Shown here in pieces: positions 1 through 8,987 of a stretch of 64,000 nucleotides of DNA. The notes under the pieces are model-generated. The model was not told where the DNA came from and did not search any database. It was given only the letters and a program-made list of their open reading frames with translations. The stretch's first letter is position 1; the number at the start of each line of letters is the position of its first letter. The stretch spans positions 62,001 through 126,000 of the forward strand of contig NZ_QEIH01000001.1 in assembly GCF_003260195.1 (NCBI RefSeq), given 5' to 3'. The translations under genes were made by a program, and so were the position numbers. The stretch is from Lutibacter citreus. Lineage in GTDB: Bacteria > Bacteroidota > Bacteroidia > Flavobacteriales > Flavobacteriaceae.

Positions 1-316
1 CGTAAATAACATTGCTTGGGCGTTGGTTTGCTCCAGTTTCTAAAAAATAAGTTCCTAAACGACCATTGTCTGTTCTTAAAACATATTGCGTGTCAATACC
101 AACTGAACGAACAGCATCCATTGTAGCTTCAGCTAACGCATGTTTTGGTAATGCAGTTACGTAACGAGCTTTTCCTCCAAAATTACAAATAGATGCAGCA
201 ACACTGGCTTCAGCACCAGCATAAGTCACTTCTAATTGACGCGCTTGGCGTAAACGTAAATTTCCAGGGGCCGCTAAACGTCCCATTATTTCTCCAAAAG
301 TTACAATTGTTTTCAT
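1..316 (-). CDS. kdgK: 2-keto-3-deoxygluconate kinase, PfkB family (3' end off window)
   Basis: Only the first 105 or so codons are in the window; the gene runs off the left edge. The translation opens MKTIVTFGEIMGRLAAPG and continues with a Gly/Ala-rich AGAEASVA stretch (about residues 33-40), the N-terminal signature of PfkB-type sugar kinases of the KdgK group. The expected reaction is ATP-dependent phosphorylation of KDG to 2-keto-3-deoxy-6-phosphogluconate (KDPG) in the cytoplasm. It follows the aldolase gene by 23 bases on the same strand, so the two probably form an operon giving pyruvate and glyceraldehyde-3-phosphate. The role is inferred from N-terminal similarity and from the aldolase and KDG-producing genes nearby. 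Another PfkB sugar-kinase specificity cannot be excluded without the C-terminal half. Confidence 0.85.
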   Translation of the reverse strand, partial: MKTIVTFGEIMGRLAAPGNLRLRQARQLEVTYAGAEASVAASICNFGGKARYVTALPKHALAEATMDAVRSVGIDTQYVLRTDNGRLGTYFLETGANQRPSNVIY

Positions 317-339
317 GTATATATTTTTTAATTTCTTTG

Positions 340-1011
340 TTATCCTCTAATTTCTTTAACTAAATCTGTTATTTCTTTTGCATTTTTTGTTATTTGATCC
401 CAGTTTTCGGCAAGGATTAAATCACGTTTTGCAATCCAAGAGCCTCCAATTGCTGAAATTAAATTAGATTCTAAATAACTTTTTGCATTTGCCATATTTA
501 CTCCACCTAATGGAATGTATTTAAGGCCTAAATATTGGTATGGAGCACCCATATTCACTAAATGATTCATTCCTCCTGAAGATTCTGCAGGGAAATATTT
601 TATAACTCTACACCCTTGTTCAACTGCCATTTCAATATCTGTTGGAGTCATAACACCAGGTGAAAAAGATAAGCCTAATTTAATAGCTTCTGCAATAATT
701 TTAGGGTTACAACCAGGAGATACTGCAAAATCTGCACCTACATCAGATACCGCTTTTACTTGATCAATAGTTAAAACAGTTCCAAATCCTAAACAAACTT
801 GTGGTAATTCTTTTTTAATGGCTTTTGCAGCATCTAAAGCTGCTGGAGTTCTAAGGGTAAGTTCAATTGTATCTATACCTCCTTTTAAAAGAGCTTTTGC
901 TACAGGAACTGCATGTTTTACATCGTCAATAATAAGCATAGCTATTATACCGGCTTTATCAACTTTGTTGATGATTTCAGGAGACATAGCCTTTTGTTCA
1001 ATTGGATACAT
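340..1011 (-). CDS. eda: KDPG / 4-hydroxy-2-oxoglutarate aldolase
   Basis: A 223-residue class I aldolase of normal family length. Glu50 (IELTLRTP), the GFGTVL strand near residues 75-80 and the Schiff-base Lys138 in VIKYFPAE are all present. It should cleave KDPG to pyruvate and glyceraldehyde-3-phosphate in the cytoplasm. It is the first gene of an eda-kdgK pair. The second Met (residue 9) is an alternative start. Both the anhydrogalactose route (8988-13747) and the glucuronate route (25944-29342) in this window finish at KDG, so this aldolase probably serves both. If the galactose epimer is made, it might also act on KDPGal. Confidence 0.92.
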   Translation of the reverse strand: MYPIEQKAMSPEIINKVDKAGIIAMLIIDDVKHAVPVAKALLKGGIDTIELTLRTPAALDAAKAIKKELPQVCLGFGTVLTIDQVKAVSDVGADFAVSPGCNPKIIAEAIKLGLSFSPGVMTPTDIEMAVEQGCRVIKYFPAESSGGMNHLVNMGAPYQYLGLKYIPLGGVNMANAKSYLESNLISAIGGSWIAKRDLILAENWDQITKNAKEITDLVKEIRG

Positions 1012-1189
1012 ATGTTTTTTAGTTTTAAATTATTTTTCAGTTGAAAAGTTAAGATAATTATTCATTACAAAAAAAGCACATATAACCGATCTAAGATTCG
1101 TATAATTTACCTTTTAATCGCATAAAATTACCCTAAAAACTAAGTTTAAAATTCTTTTCTTAGGTTTAAGGTAAATAAGAAGGCGGTAT

Positions 1190-2794
1190 TTAAAAGGTGT
1201 TAATATATTCTTCTAGATTGTCCTTTCTAGAGAGTTTTAGTTTTTTTCTCAATCTGTATCTTGAAGTGTGTACGCTTTCTATTGAGATTCCAAGTAAACT
1301 TGCCATATCTTTACTGGATAAATTTAATTTTACCAAAGCGCATATTTTTTGATCTGTTTGACTTAATTGAGGGAATTTATTTTTTAAATCGTTGTAAAAA
1401 CTTTGATTGATGTTTGTAAAACGAGCTTCAAATTCTTTCCAGTTGTTATTTGGTGTGTCTTGAATTGTTTTTAACATTCGTTTAATAACGGAAGTGTCCA
1501 TTGCTCCTTTCTGACCTTCAAGTTTTTTCTTTAAACTTTGAATAAATTCTTCTTTTTCAATTAGTCTTAAAGCAGATTCGGTTAGTTCTTTGTTTTTGAG
1601 TTCTAAAATTTCCTGCTGTTTTTGATTTCTAAGTTTTTGTTTTTCTGTTAAAATATTTTTTTCATTTTTATGTTTATTTCTTATGTGTTTAACCCATATA
1701 AAGCCAAATAAAAGTAGAAATATAATGGTTACAGATAAGATGGTTGTTTTTAGAAAAAAAACTTTTTCTTCATTTTCTAAATTTTGTATTTTTTGTTGAT
1801 TTATTAAAAGCGCCTGCTTGTCCTTTTCTAAGCGAAATTTGTCTTTTATTTCTAATAAATGTTTGTTGTTTTCACTTTGGCTTCCAAAAATTTCGTCATT
1901 TCTTAATTTTGCAAGTTTTAAATACTTGAAAGCCTCGTTTAAATTATTTTTTTTGAAATATAAATCAGATAAAGCTTCATACGTAATAATTTTGTAGTTT
2001 AAATGTCTATTAAATTTGTTTGAAATATTTAAAGACTCTTTATAAAAATGGATGCTTTTATCTCTATCTCCAGTTAAATTATATACTTCGCCAATTAATG
2101 CATTTATAATTACTAAATAAGAGGGGTCATTTTTTATAAAATGATTTTTAGCCTCGTTTAATAATTTAAGAGCGTCTTTGTAATTTCCTTCAACTCCCAT
2201 TAAAATTGCGCGTTCAGCTTCAAGGTAGTAACTTTTATTTTTAAGCGAACGAGAATCTTTTATTTGATAGCAGCTATCCAAATAAATTTTAGCCATATCA
2301 TATTTTTTATTTACTCGGTATAAGTTCATGATTGAAAAATAATCACTTTGTAAATAAGGTCTGTAATACGAGTTCTTCAGAAGGTTTTTTCTGATATTTA
2401 TTGAAAGGTTAAAATATTTTAAAGCCTCATCATCTCTTTTATAAAAGCTGTATAACCAGCCTAACCCTTGATAAACTTTTGCTTTTGAAATAGAGTCGTT
2501 TGATTGTTCTGTGAGTAATAACGCTTTCCAATAACCATCATAGGCATCACCATAGTTAACGTTATGAGAATGAATTTCAGATAATTCTAATAAGAAATTT
2601 ATTGCTGCAAGTGTGTCATTTTTCTTAATGCTTAGTTTATAACCTTCATTTAAATGATAAGCAGCGCTATCTGGGTTGTTAAATTTTAATGAAAGTGCCT
2701 GTTTTAAAATTAAATCATCTTTGTTAGGTTCTTGAGAAAAAGAATTTAGACTAATGCAAATGATAAAAAATTGAATAAAAAAAGAAAATCGCAT
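1190..2794 (-). CDS. Membrane-anchored TPR protein with C-terminal HTH domain (regulator)
   Basis: A 534-residue protein in the order: signal peptide (1-20, ending SFSQ), helical TPR-like repeats (about 40-300), one membrane segment (346-368), a Gln/Lys/Glu-rich coiled coil (about 370-430), and a C-terminal helix-turn-helix (about 474-520, with KDMASLLGISIESVHTSRYRLRKKL) of the LuxR/GerE type. This layout is common in Bacteroidota, where such proteins often sit next to carbohydrate gene clusters and act as one-piece sensor-regulators with periplasmic TPRs and a cytoplasmic DNA-binding tail. It is transcribed away from the GH86 gene, so it may control it. No kinase or receiver domain is present. 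The ligand is unknown. Confidence 0.8.
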   Translation of the reverse strand: MRFSFFIQFFIICISLNSFSQEPNKDDLILKQALSLKFNNPDSAAYHLNEGYKLSIKKNDTLAAINFLLELSEIHSHNVNYGDAYDGYWKALLLTEQSNDSISKAKVYQGLGWLYSFYKRDDEALKYFNLSINIRKNLLKNSYYRPYLQSDYFSIMNLYRVNKKYDMAKIYLDSCYQIKDSRSLKNKSYYLEAERAILMGVEGNYKDALKLLNEAKNHFIKNDPSYLVIINALIGEVYNLTGDRDKSIHFYKESLNISNKFNRHLNYKIITYEALSDLYFKKNNLNEAFKYLKLAKLRNDEIFGSQSENNKHLLEIKDKFRLEKDKQALLINQQKIQNLENEEKVFFLKTTILSVTIIFLLLFGFIWVKHIRNKHKNEKNILTEKQKLRNQKQQEILELKNKELTESALRLIEKEEFIQSLKKKLEGQKGAMDTSVIKRMLKTIQDTPNNNWKEFEARFTNINQSFYNDLKNKFPQLSQTDQKICALVKLNLSSKDMASLLGISIESVHTSRYRLRKKLKLSRKDNLEEYINTF

Positions 2795-2891
2795 TGTAGT
2801 GGTTAATGTTTATTTGATGTCAAATATAAATAAAATTTGTTAGTTTAAATTGGTGTTAAAATTTAAACTGTTCAGTTTGTGTATGGTTGAA

Positions 2892-2907
2892 ATGTTTTAT
2901 GAAACAT
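2892..2907. promoter_or_regulatory. Candidate operator between the TPR regulator and GH86 gene
   Basis: An inverted repeat of ATGTTT and AAACAT separated by four bases lies in the divergent intergenic region. Its right half contains GAAACA, the same half-site as in the larger inverted repeat before the dehydrogenase gene at 8988. A shared IclR-family regulator is possible. The match is short in an AT-rich background, so this is tentative. Confidence 0.3.
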
Positions 2908-3085
2908 CCTAAATATCAATTATATTAGGGTTTTAGGCTGTAGTATTTTTAGTTTTAAAATTTTTAATGTCAAGAAAAAAACTATTAAAAATTTAGCTGT
3001 GTTGAGTTTTGGTCTAGTTATTTTCTTTTGTTATTGGATATTAATTCATCAGATTTGTAACTCTTATAAAAAGCAGAGAGCCATC

Positions 3086-5029
3086 ATGAAATTTATTCAA
3101 TCAGTTTTAAAATATTTAGTACTTTTTCTTTTATCTGTAACTTGTTTTGGGCAGGTGAATGTTAACGCAAATTTAAATGTTAAGCATTCCGTTGAAGGGA
3201 TTTCAACATTTGATAGGTCTAAGTTTATTGTTATCCATGCCAATCAAACAGAGAAAGAATGGGATGGAGACAATTTATCATCAGATTTACGTAATGATTT
3301 TTTAAATGGTTATGATGTGTATTTAGGAAGAGATACTGGTGGGATTTCGTGGAATTTAAATAATGTGACTGAAGATAGCACTCGACCTGGTTTTGCAAGT
3401 CCAAGTGAAATAAAATCTAAAGGTCTAACTAATAGAAATAATTTTAGAAAGAAAACAAATCTGCATCAATACGAAGCTAGAAAAAATGCTACAATAGCCG
3501 GGCAATTACATCCTTTTTGGACAGGTGAAGGCCAAAAAGCTACAAGTAAAGGTTGGAAATTAGCAAATGGAACCGCTACAGGTGAATATATGGGGCGCTA
3601 TGTAAATGAATTTTATGGTGGAGAAGGGCAGAAAACACCTTCATATATAGAAGTGATTAACGAACCGTCCTACGAAAGTTTAGGAGGTAAATTAAATTAT
3701 ACAGGCTCTATAAAAGAAATTGCAGATTTTCATGTAGAAGTAGCTAATGGTATAAGAGCGCAAGCTCCTAATTTAAAAATAGGTGGTTATACAACGGCGT
3801 TTCCAGATTTTGAAGTAGGTGATTTTCAACGTTGGAATAATAGATGGAAACTGTTTATGGATATTGCAGGTGAAAAAATGGATTTTTGGTCTATTCATTT
3901 GTATGATTTTGGGTCTATTAGGGGAGGTGAGAAGGAATTAAGATCTGGAAGTAATGTTGAGGCAACTTTTGATATGATGGAGCAATACAGTAAACTTTCA
4001 TTTAATAAAGTAAAGCCTTTTGTTATTTCAGAATATGGAGCTCAAACTCATGATTATAACAATAAACCTTGGAGTCCTTATAGAGATTGGCTGCATATAA
4101 AAGCATCAAGTTCATTGTTAATGTCTTTTTTAGAGAGACCTAATTCTATTGCTTCCGCTATTAATTTTTTAGCTTGTAAAGCTGAATGGGGTTTTAAAAG
4201 TAAATTAAATATACCGTATGCAAGTAGATTAATGAGGAAAGAAAATGAGCCAACAAGTTATACTGGGAAATGGGTGTATACAGATATGGTTAAATTTTTT
4301 CAATTATGGAAAAATGTAAAGGGAACAAGAATAGATACAACTACTGATAATTTAGATATTCAGGTTGATGCTTATGTTGATGGTGATAAAGGGTATTTGA
4401 TTGTGAATAATTTAAACTTTCAAGCAGAAACTATTAATTTAAATATTTTTGATTCTAAGAACATTGCTATAAAAAGTATTTTAAAAAAACATTTAACGTT
4501 GAACGGAGATGTGCCTGTTTTGGAAGAAGAGACTTTTAACTCTTCAATTTCAGAGGTTGAAGTTGGTGCTGAGTCTACATTAATATTAGAATATACCTTT
4601 AAAGATGATATTATAATTGATGAAAGTTCAATAGAAACTAAATATTATGCTACAGATTATTTAAAACCGATAATTGCGAATAAAGCACAATCATTTAATA
4701 TAATAAATGTTTCAAAATCGAAATATGGTGAAGCGGTTCTTAGAATTGGAGTAGGAAGAGAGCACGGGAAAAATTTGCACCCAAAAGTTAAAGTGAATAA
4801 CACTGTAATTGAGGTTCCTGATAATTGGAGAGGGTATGATCAAGCGCAAAGAGAGCGATTTTTTGGTGTGTTGGAAATTCCTGTTCCTTATAATGTGCTT
4901 TTAAAAAATAATACGGTTGATGTTGAGTTTTCAGATGATGGAGGTCACATTAGTAGTGTTACAATGCAAGTGTTTGAATTTAGCAGTAATATTCGTGAGG
5001 TTGATGCATCGGATATACCAAGGAATTAG
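3086..5029 (+). CDS. GH86 endo-beta-agarase or beta-porphyranase
   Basis: The ATG at 3086 is preferred because it begins a clear signal peptide (MKFIQSVLKY to CFGQ); the frame is open further upstream, but that extension looks like leader. The mature protein of about 625 residues has a family 86 catalytic barrel, with GRDTGGISWNLN near residue 82, the probable acid/base Glu193 in VINEPSYE and the probable nucleophile Glu316 in VISEYGAQ. A beta-sandwich region follows (about 430-640). GH86 enzymes cut beta-1,4 bonds in agarose or porphyran; which one cannot be told here. Genes for GH2, GH117 and AHG catabolism lie downstream. The frame stops at SDIPRN, and a T9SS sorting-tail relic follows in another frame. 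Confidence 0.82.
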   Translation: MKFIQSVLKYLVLFLLSVTCFGQVNVNANLNVKHSVEGISTFDRSKFIVIHANQTEKEWDGDNLSSDLRNDFLNGYDVYLGRDTGGISWNLNNVTEDSTRPGFASPSEIKSKGLTNRNNFRKKTNLHQYEARKNATIAGQLHPFWTGEGQKATSKGWKLANGTATGEYMGRYVNEFYGGEGQKTPSYIEVINEPSYESLGGKLNYTGSIKEIADFHVEVANGIRAQAPNLKIGGYTTAFPDFEVGDFQRWNNRWKLFMDIAGEKMDFWSIHLYDFGSIRGGEKELRSGSNVEATFDMMEQYSKLSFNKVKPFVISEYGAQTHDYNNKPWSPYRDWLHIKASSSLLMSFLERPNSIASAINFLACKAEWGFKSKLNIPYASRLMRKENEPTSYTGKWVYTDMVKFFQLWKNVKGTRIDTTTDNLDIQVDAYVDGDKGYLIVNNLNFQAETINLNIFDSKNIAIKSILKKHLTLNGDVPVLEEETFNSSISEVEVGAESTLILEYTFKDDIIIDESSIETKYYATDYLKPIIANKAQSFNIINVSKSKYGEAVLRIGVGREHGKNLHPKVKVNNTVIEVPDNWRGYDQAQRERFFGVLEIPVPYNVLLKNNTVDVEFSDDGGHISSVTMQVFEFSSNIREVDASDIPRN

Positions 5030-5129
5030 TGGTAACTTCAATTTGACTCAGTTTTCAAAAGGGGTAAACATTGTAAATGTTACTAAAAGCAATAAAAATA
5101 AAATTCAATCTAAATTAATAGTCCAATAG
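5028..5129 (+). pseudogene. Relic of a T9SS C-terminal sorting tail behind GH86
   Basis: Immediately after the GH86 stop, a different frame reads SGNFNLTQFSKGVNIVNV and then ends SKLIVQ followed by TAG. This is the pattern of the last strand pair of a type A T9SS sorting domain (hydrophobic, FSKG-[VI]-x-IV-x-V, charged turn, KLIVQ). The front part of that domain, normally 40-50 residues with a YPNP-like motif, is missing. The sequence therefore looks like the remains of a sorting domain lost by deletion and frameshift. Confidence 0.55.
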
Positions 5130-5216
5130 TGCTGTTTTTTTAAATTATAGTGATAGTCAAAAAAAAATAAATAATCGATTTTTGTTTGAAATTAACAAAA
5201 GATAAACAGGAAATTA

Positions 5217-7763
5217 ATGTTGCAGTTTAAAAAAATATCAATGCTATTTTTAGTAGTGTTCTTGGTGAGTTGTTCTAACAAACCTACAAATAATGGTGAA
5301 AGAAATTCAAATTTTAATTTAAACTGGGAATTTGCCTTATCTCAAAATGATGTTAATATTAAGGATATTAATCAGTCTGAGTTTAAATTGTTAAATCTTC
5401 CGCATGATTGGGCTGTTGAAAATGAGTTTGATAAAAACTTAGGAGATGATGCATTGGGAACTGGTTATTTACCGAGCAAAGGTTACGGCTACTACAAAAA
5501 AACATTTGATGTTCCTTTTAACGAAAACAAAGTTGTTTATGTGTTATTTGATGGCGTTTATAATAATTCTGAAGTTTATATAAACGGTACTAAATTAGGA
5601 TTTCACCCTTACGGATATTCACCATTTTATTTCAATTTATCAAAGTACCTTAACAAGGATGGAAAAAATAATGAAATAGTTGTTAAGATAGATCATTCAA
5701 GATTTGCAGACAGCAGATGGTATACAGGTGCTGGTATTTATAGAAATGTAAAATTAATTAGTACAAATAAATTACATATTCCAATTTGGGGAACATTTGT
5801 TACTACGCCTCAAGTTTCAAAATCAAAAGCAACGGTTAATATAGCTGTTTCAGTTAAAAATGATTTTTCTTCAGAAGAAAATATTGTTGTAAGAACTGCT
5901 ATAATTACTTCTACAGATAAAGAAATTTCTTCAGTGAATACTGATTTAAAACTAGAAGGTAATTCGTTAAAAGAAGTGAGTCAGCAGATTGATGTTATAA
6001 ACCCAACTTTATGGAGTGTTGATAAACCTGAAATGTTTAAAGCGGTAACTACTATTTTAAAAGATGGAAAAGAAATTGATAAATACACAACTAATTTTGG
6101 AATAAGAAGCGTTCGATTTGATGCAAATGAAGGGTTCTTTTTAAATAATGAGAATATGAAGATTAAGGGTGTTTGTATTCATCATGATGGCGGAATGGTT
6201 GGTACTGCAATTCCAAAAGGTGTTTTAAAAAGAAGGTTGCAGATTTTAAAAGATGGAGGTTGTAATGCCTTGCGTATTTCTCACAATCCAGCATCAAATG
6301 AATTGTTAGATTTATGTGATGAAATGGGGTTCTTAGTGCAAGATGAATTTTTTGACGAATGGGACAATCCAAAAGATAAACGTTACAATCAAAACGAATC
6401 TAAAAGTACCGATTATATTACAAGAGGTTATGGAGAGCATTTTCAAGAATGGGCAAAAAAAGATTTAGAAGCTGTAGTATTAAGTCATAGAAATCACCCA
6501 TCTGTTTTTCAATGGAGTATTGGAAATGAAATTGAATGGACCTATCCTAGAAATGCAGCGGCAACAGGATTTTTTAATAATATGAGTTGGAGTGGGAATT
6601 ATTTTTGGTCCGAATCTCCTTATTCAATAAAAGAAATTAAACATCAATTAGAGACCTTGCCAAGAGGAAAGTTTGATATTGGAGCGACTGCGAAAAAATT
6701 ATCAAAGTGGACAAGAGATTTAGATATCTCAAGATCAATTACGGCAAATTGTATTTTACCTTCTGTAAGCTATGAGTCTGGTTATGCTGATGCGTTAGAT
6801 GTTATTGGATTTAGTTATAGAAGAATTTTATACGATTACGGACATAAAAATTATCCAAATCAGCCAATAATTGCAAATGAAAGTTTAGGGCAATATCATG
6901 AGTGGAAGGCGGTTATGGAAAGACCATTTGTTTCGGGAATGTTTATTTGGACTGGTTTTGATTATATGGGTGAAATTAGAGCGCCTTGGCCAACAAGAGT
7001 GCAACCTTCAGGGTTATTAAATACTGCTGGTTTTGCAAAAGGATCTTACCATATGATGAAAACGTTGTGGAATCCAGAACCTCATATATTTTTCGCAACT
7101 CAAAACATTGAAAAATCTCTGAATAAAATAGATTCAAAAGGAGAAATTACACCAAAGGATCCTGAAAAATGGAAAAAACAATTATGGGAATGGTATGCTA
7201 TTAATGAGCATTGGAATTATAATGACGGAGAAATAATTTCGGTTGAACTGTATTCTAATTGTGAGGAAATTGAATTGTTCTTAAATGACAAATCATTAGG
7301 ATTGAAAAAATTAGCAGACTTTGATGATCATATTTATAAATGGGGTGTTCCTTTTGCTGAAGGTAAATTAGTGGCAAAAGGTAAAAAAGATGGCAAAGAA
7401 TTTTCTTCAGAAATAATTACAGCAAGAAAATCTACAGCTATTATATTAACTTTAGAAGAAAAAGAAATAGAAGCAAATAATTACGATGTTGCGCATATTA
7501 TTGCGCAGTTAGTTGATGAAAAAGGAAACCCAGTTTTAACCGATGATAAAGAGATTACATTTGAAATTGTAGGTGAAGCTAAATTATTAGGAGTAGATAA
7601 CGGATGGAAAAATAGTATTCAGAAATTTAAAACTAATGTGAATACTACGCATCAAGGTAAAACATTGTTAATTATTCAAGCAAAGGATAAAATGTCTGAA
7701 GTTGAGGTGATTGCGAAAGTTGATGGAATGAAAGCGCAAAGTGTAATTGTTAAAGTTATTTAA
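5217..7763 (+). CDS. GH2 beta-galactosidase-type lipoprotein
   Basis: An 848-residue glycoside hydrolase family 2 protein. The lipobox LVSC (Cys19) marks a lipoprotein, so it is membrane-anchored. The N-terminal jelly roll carries LPHDWAVENEF. The catalytic barrel has RISHNP, the acid/base Glu438 in WSIGNEIEW and the likely nucleophile Glu555 in IIANESLGQ. Additional beta domains extend to the C-terminus. Its place between GH86 and AHG-catabolism genes suggests it removes the non-reducing D-galactose from agar or porphyran oligosaccharides, as agarolytic GH2 enzymes do. Exact linkage is inferred. The 187-base gap behind GH86 leaves room for a separate promoter. Confidence 0.85.
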   Translation: MLQFKKISMLFLVVFLVSCSNKPTNNGERNSNFNLNWEFALSQNDVNIKDINQSEFKLLNLPHDWAVENEFDKNLGDDALGTGYLPSKGYGYYKKTFDVPFNENKVVYVLFDGVYNNSEVYINGTKLGFHPYGYSPFYFNLSKYLNKDGKNNEIVVKIDHSRFADSRWYTGAGIYRNVKLISTNKLHIPIWGTFVTTPQVSKSKATVNIAVSVKNDFSSEENIVVRTAIITSTDKEISSVNTDLKLEGNSLKEVSQQIDVINPTLWSVDKPEMFKAVTTILKDGKEIDKYTTNFGIRSVRFDANEGFFLNNENMKIKGVCIHHDGGMVGTAIPKGVLKRRLQILKDGGCNALRISHNPASNELLDLCDEMGFLVQDEFFDEWDNPKDKRYNQNESKSTDYITRGYGEHFQEWAKKDLEAVVLSHRNHPSVFQWSIGNEIEWTYPRNAAATGFFNNMSWSGNYFWSESPYSIKEIKHQLETLPRGKFDIGATAKKLSKWTRDLDISRSITANCILPSVSYESGYADALDVIGFSYRRILYDYGHKNYPNQPIIANESLGQYHEWKAVMERPFVSGMFIWTGFDYMGEIRAPWPTRVQPSGLLNTAGFAKGSYHMMKTLWNPEPHIFFATQNIEKSLNKIDSKGEITPKDPEKWKKQLWEWYAINEHWNYNDGEIISVELYSNCEEIELFLNDKSLGLKKLADFDDHIYKWGVPFAEGKLVAKGKKDGKEFSSEIITARKSTAIILTLEEKEIEANNYDVAHIIAQLVDEKGNPVLTDDKEITFEIVGEAKLLGVDNGWKNSIQKFKTNVNTTHQGKTLLIIQAKDKMSEVEVIAKVDGMKAQSVIVKVI

Positions 7764-7923
7764 TGATTGAAATAGTTATTATAAGGTTTAATATTTTTTG
7801 ATAGCTTTACTTTCACAAATTTTGAAATGAATATTATGAAACGAGCACATCTAATTATGATAAATAAGGGAGTAGCTAATATCAAACAGCAAGTGTCACT
7901 CATTAAAATAAAAAATTAGACAC

Positions 7924-8715
7924 ATGAAAAAAGAGAATGCAGATTTAAAGCCGTCTTATAGTGTTCCTAATTTAGAAAGAGGATTGCTAATCATAGAATT
8001 ATTGGCAACAAAAAAAAGGGGGTTGACCTTGTCTGAAATTATTCAAACTTTATCTATTTCAAAATCAAGTGCTTTTAGAATTGTAAATACATTAATATTT
8101 AAAAATTATTTACAAAAGAATGAGACAACAAAAAAAATCACTTTGTCTAGAAAGATGCTAACACTTGGAATTTCATCAATGAATGAACAAAGTTTAGTAG
8201 AAATGTCTATTGATGTAATGCGGGCAATGAGAGATGAATTAAAAGAGTCTGTAATGTTGGGTGTAATTTTAGGGGATAAAGGAACTATTTTAGAGCAAGT
8301 TTCTTCATCTTATCCTGTAAAATTATCTGTTGAATTAGGAACGCAGTTTTGGTTGCATAGTTCGGTTGGTGGTAAATCAATTTTGGCCTTTCTACCAAAA
8401 GAAGAATCAAATCAAATTTTAAAAGGTAAAAATTTAACCAAGTTTACGGAAAATACAATTGTTAGTAAAAAGGCTTTTATTGAGGAATTGAATAACGTTC
8501 GCGAATTAGGTTATGCAGTAGATAATGGAGAAGATATTCAGGGGATTCATTGTATTGGTGCTCCAGTTTTTAATGAATATGGTTATCCGGTAGCATCTGT
8601 TTGGATAACTGCGCCACATGGAAGGTTACCTCATGAAGAATTTGATGCAAAAGGAAAAGCGGTAGCAAAATATGCAATGGAGATTTCACATAAATTAGGT
8701 TATATAGATAACTAG
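7924..8715 (+). CDS. IclR-family transcriptional regulator
   Basis: A 263-residue protein of usual IclR length. An N-terminal winged helix-turn-helix (about 15-80, with LTLSEIIQTLSISKSSAFRIVNTL) precedes an effector-binding domain (about 90-260, with GTILEQVSS and SSVGGKSILAFLP). IclR proteins commonly control uronate, KDG and sugar-acid genes. It sits between the GH2 gene and the AHG-pathway genes in the same direction and probably governs them through the inverted repeat at 8938-8979. Candidate effectors are KDG or another pathway acid. Whether it represses or activates is unknown. Confidence 0.9.
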   Translation: MKKENADLKPSYSVPNLERGLLIIELLATKKRGLTLSEIIQTLSISKSSAFRIVNTLIFKNYLQKNETTKKITLSRKMLTLGISSMNEQSLVEMSIDVMRAMRDELKESVMLGVILGDKGTILEQVSSSYPVKLSVELGTQFWLHSSVGGKSILAFLPKEESNQILKGKNLTKFTENTIVSKKAFIEELNNVRELGYAVDNGEDIQGIHCIGAPVFNEYGYPVASVWITAPHGRLPHEEFDAKGKAVAKYAMEISHKLGYIDN

Positions 8716-8731
8716 TTTAAAATTATTGATA

Positions 8732-8796
8732 TTGAACCATTTTGCTTAAAATGGTTCAAAAATTCAAAATAAAAAACTGTTTTTTTTGAATTTTTA
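8732..8796 (+). terminator. Double hairpin downstream of the IclR gene
   Basis: A perfect 12-base-pair stem (TTGAACCATTTT with a GCTT loop) starts 17 bases after the stop. It is followed by an A/T-only hairpin made of an A-rich arm and a run of eight T then GAATTTTT. Together they probably end the regulator transcript before the next promoter. Confidence 0.6.
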
Positions 8797-8934
8797 TCAA
8801 AATTATGCAATGTGAATTTGGAGAAGGGTTTTTTGAATTTTGAAATTTGTAGAGGTCTAATAGTCTTAAAGTTAGCCTTTATATTTTGACTTAAAATATT
8901 AAATGAGAGTTAGTTTTTTTAATAAAATAAATCG

Positions 8935-8979
8935 TATATTTGTTTCAAATAAGAAACAAGTTTACTATTTGAAACAAAT
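8935..8979 (+). promoter_or_regulatory. Promoter with overlapping operator for the AHG-pathway genes
   Basis: TATATTTG at 8935-8942 matches the Bacteroidota -7 consensus TAnnTTTG. It overlaps the left arm of a perfect 13-base inverted repeat (ATTTGTTTCAAAT at 8938-8950 and its complement at 8967-8979, 16-base spacer). A third half-site, GAAACAAG, lies between the arms at 8953-8960. The GAAAC/GTTTC halves resemble sites described for the IclR-family regulator KdgR, and an IclR gene lies just upstream. An operator overlapping the core promoter fits repression. Confidence 0.65.
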
Positions 8980-8987
8980 AACATAAA

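Noticed and set aside
2999..3085. Upstream in-frame extension of the GH86 gene from a GTG at 2999
   Set aside because: The ATG at 3086 starts a standard signal peptide; the extension would add a second hydrophobic stretch ahead of it.
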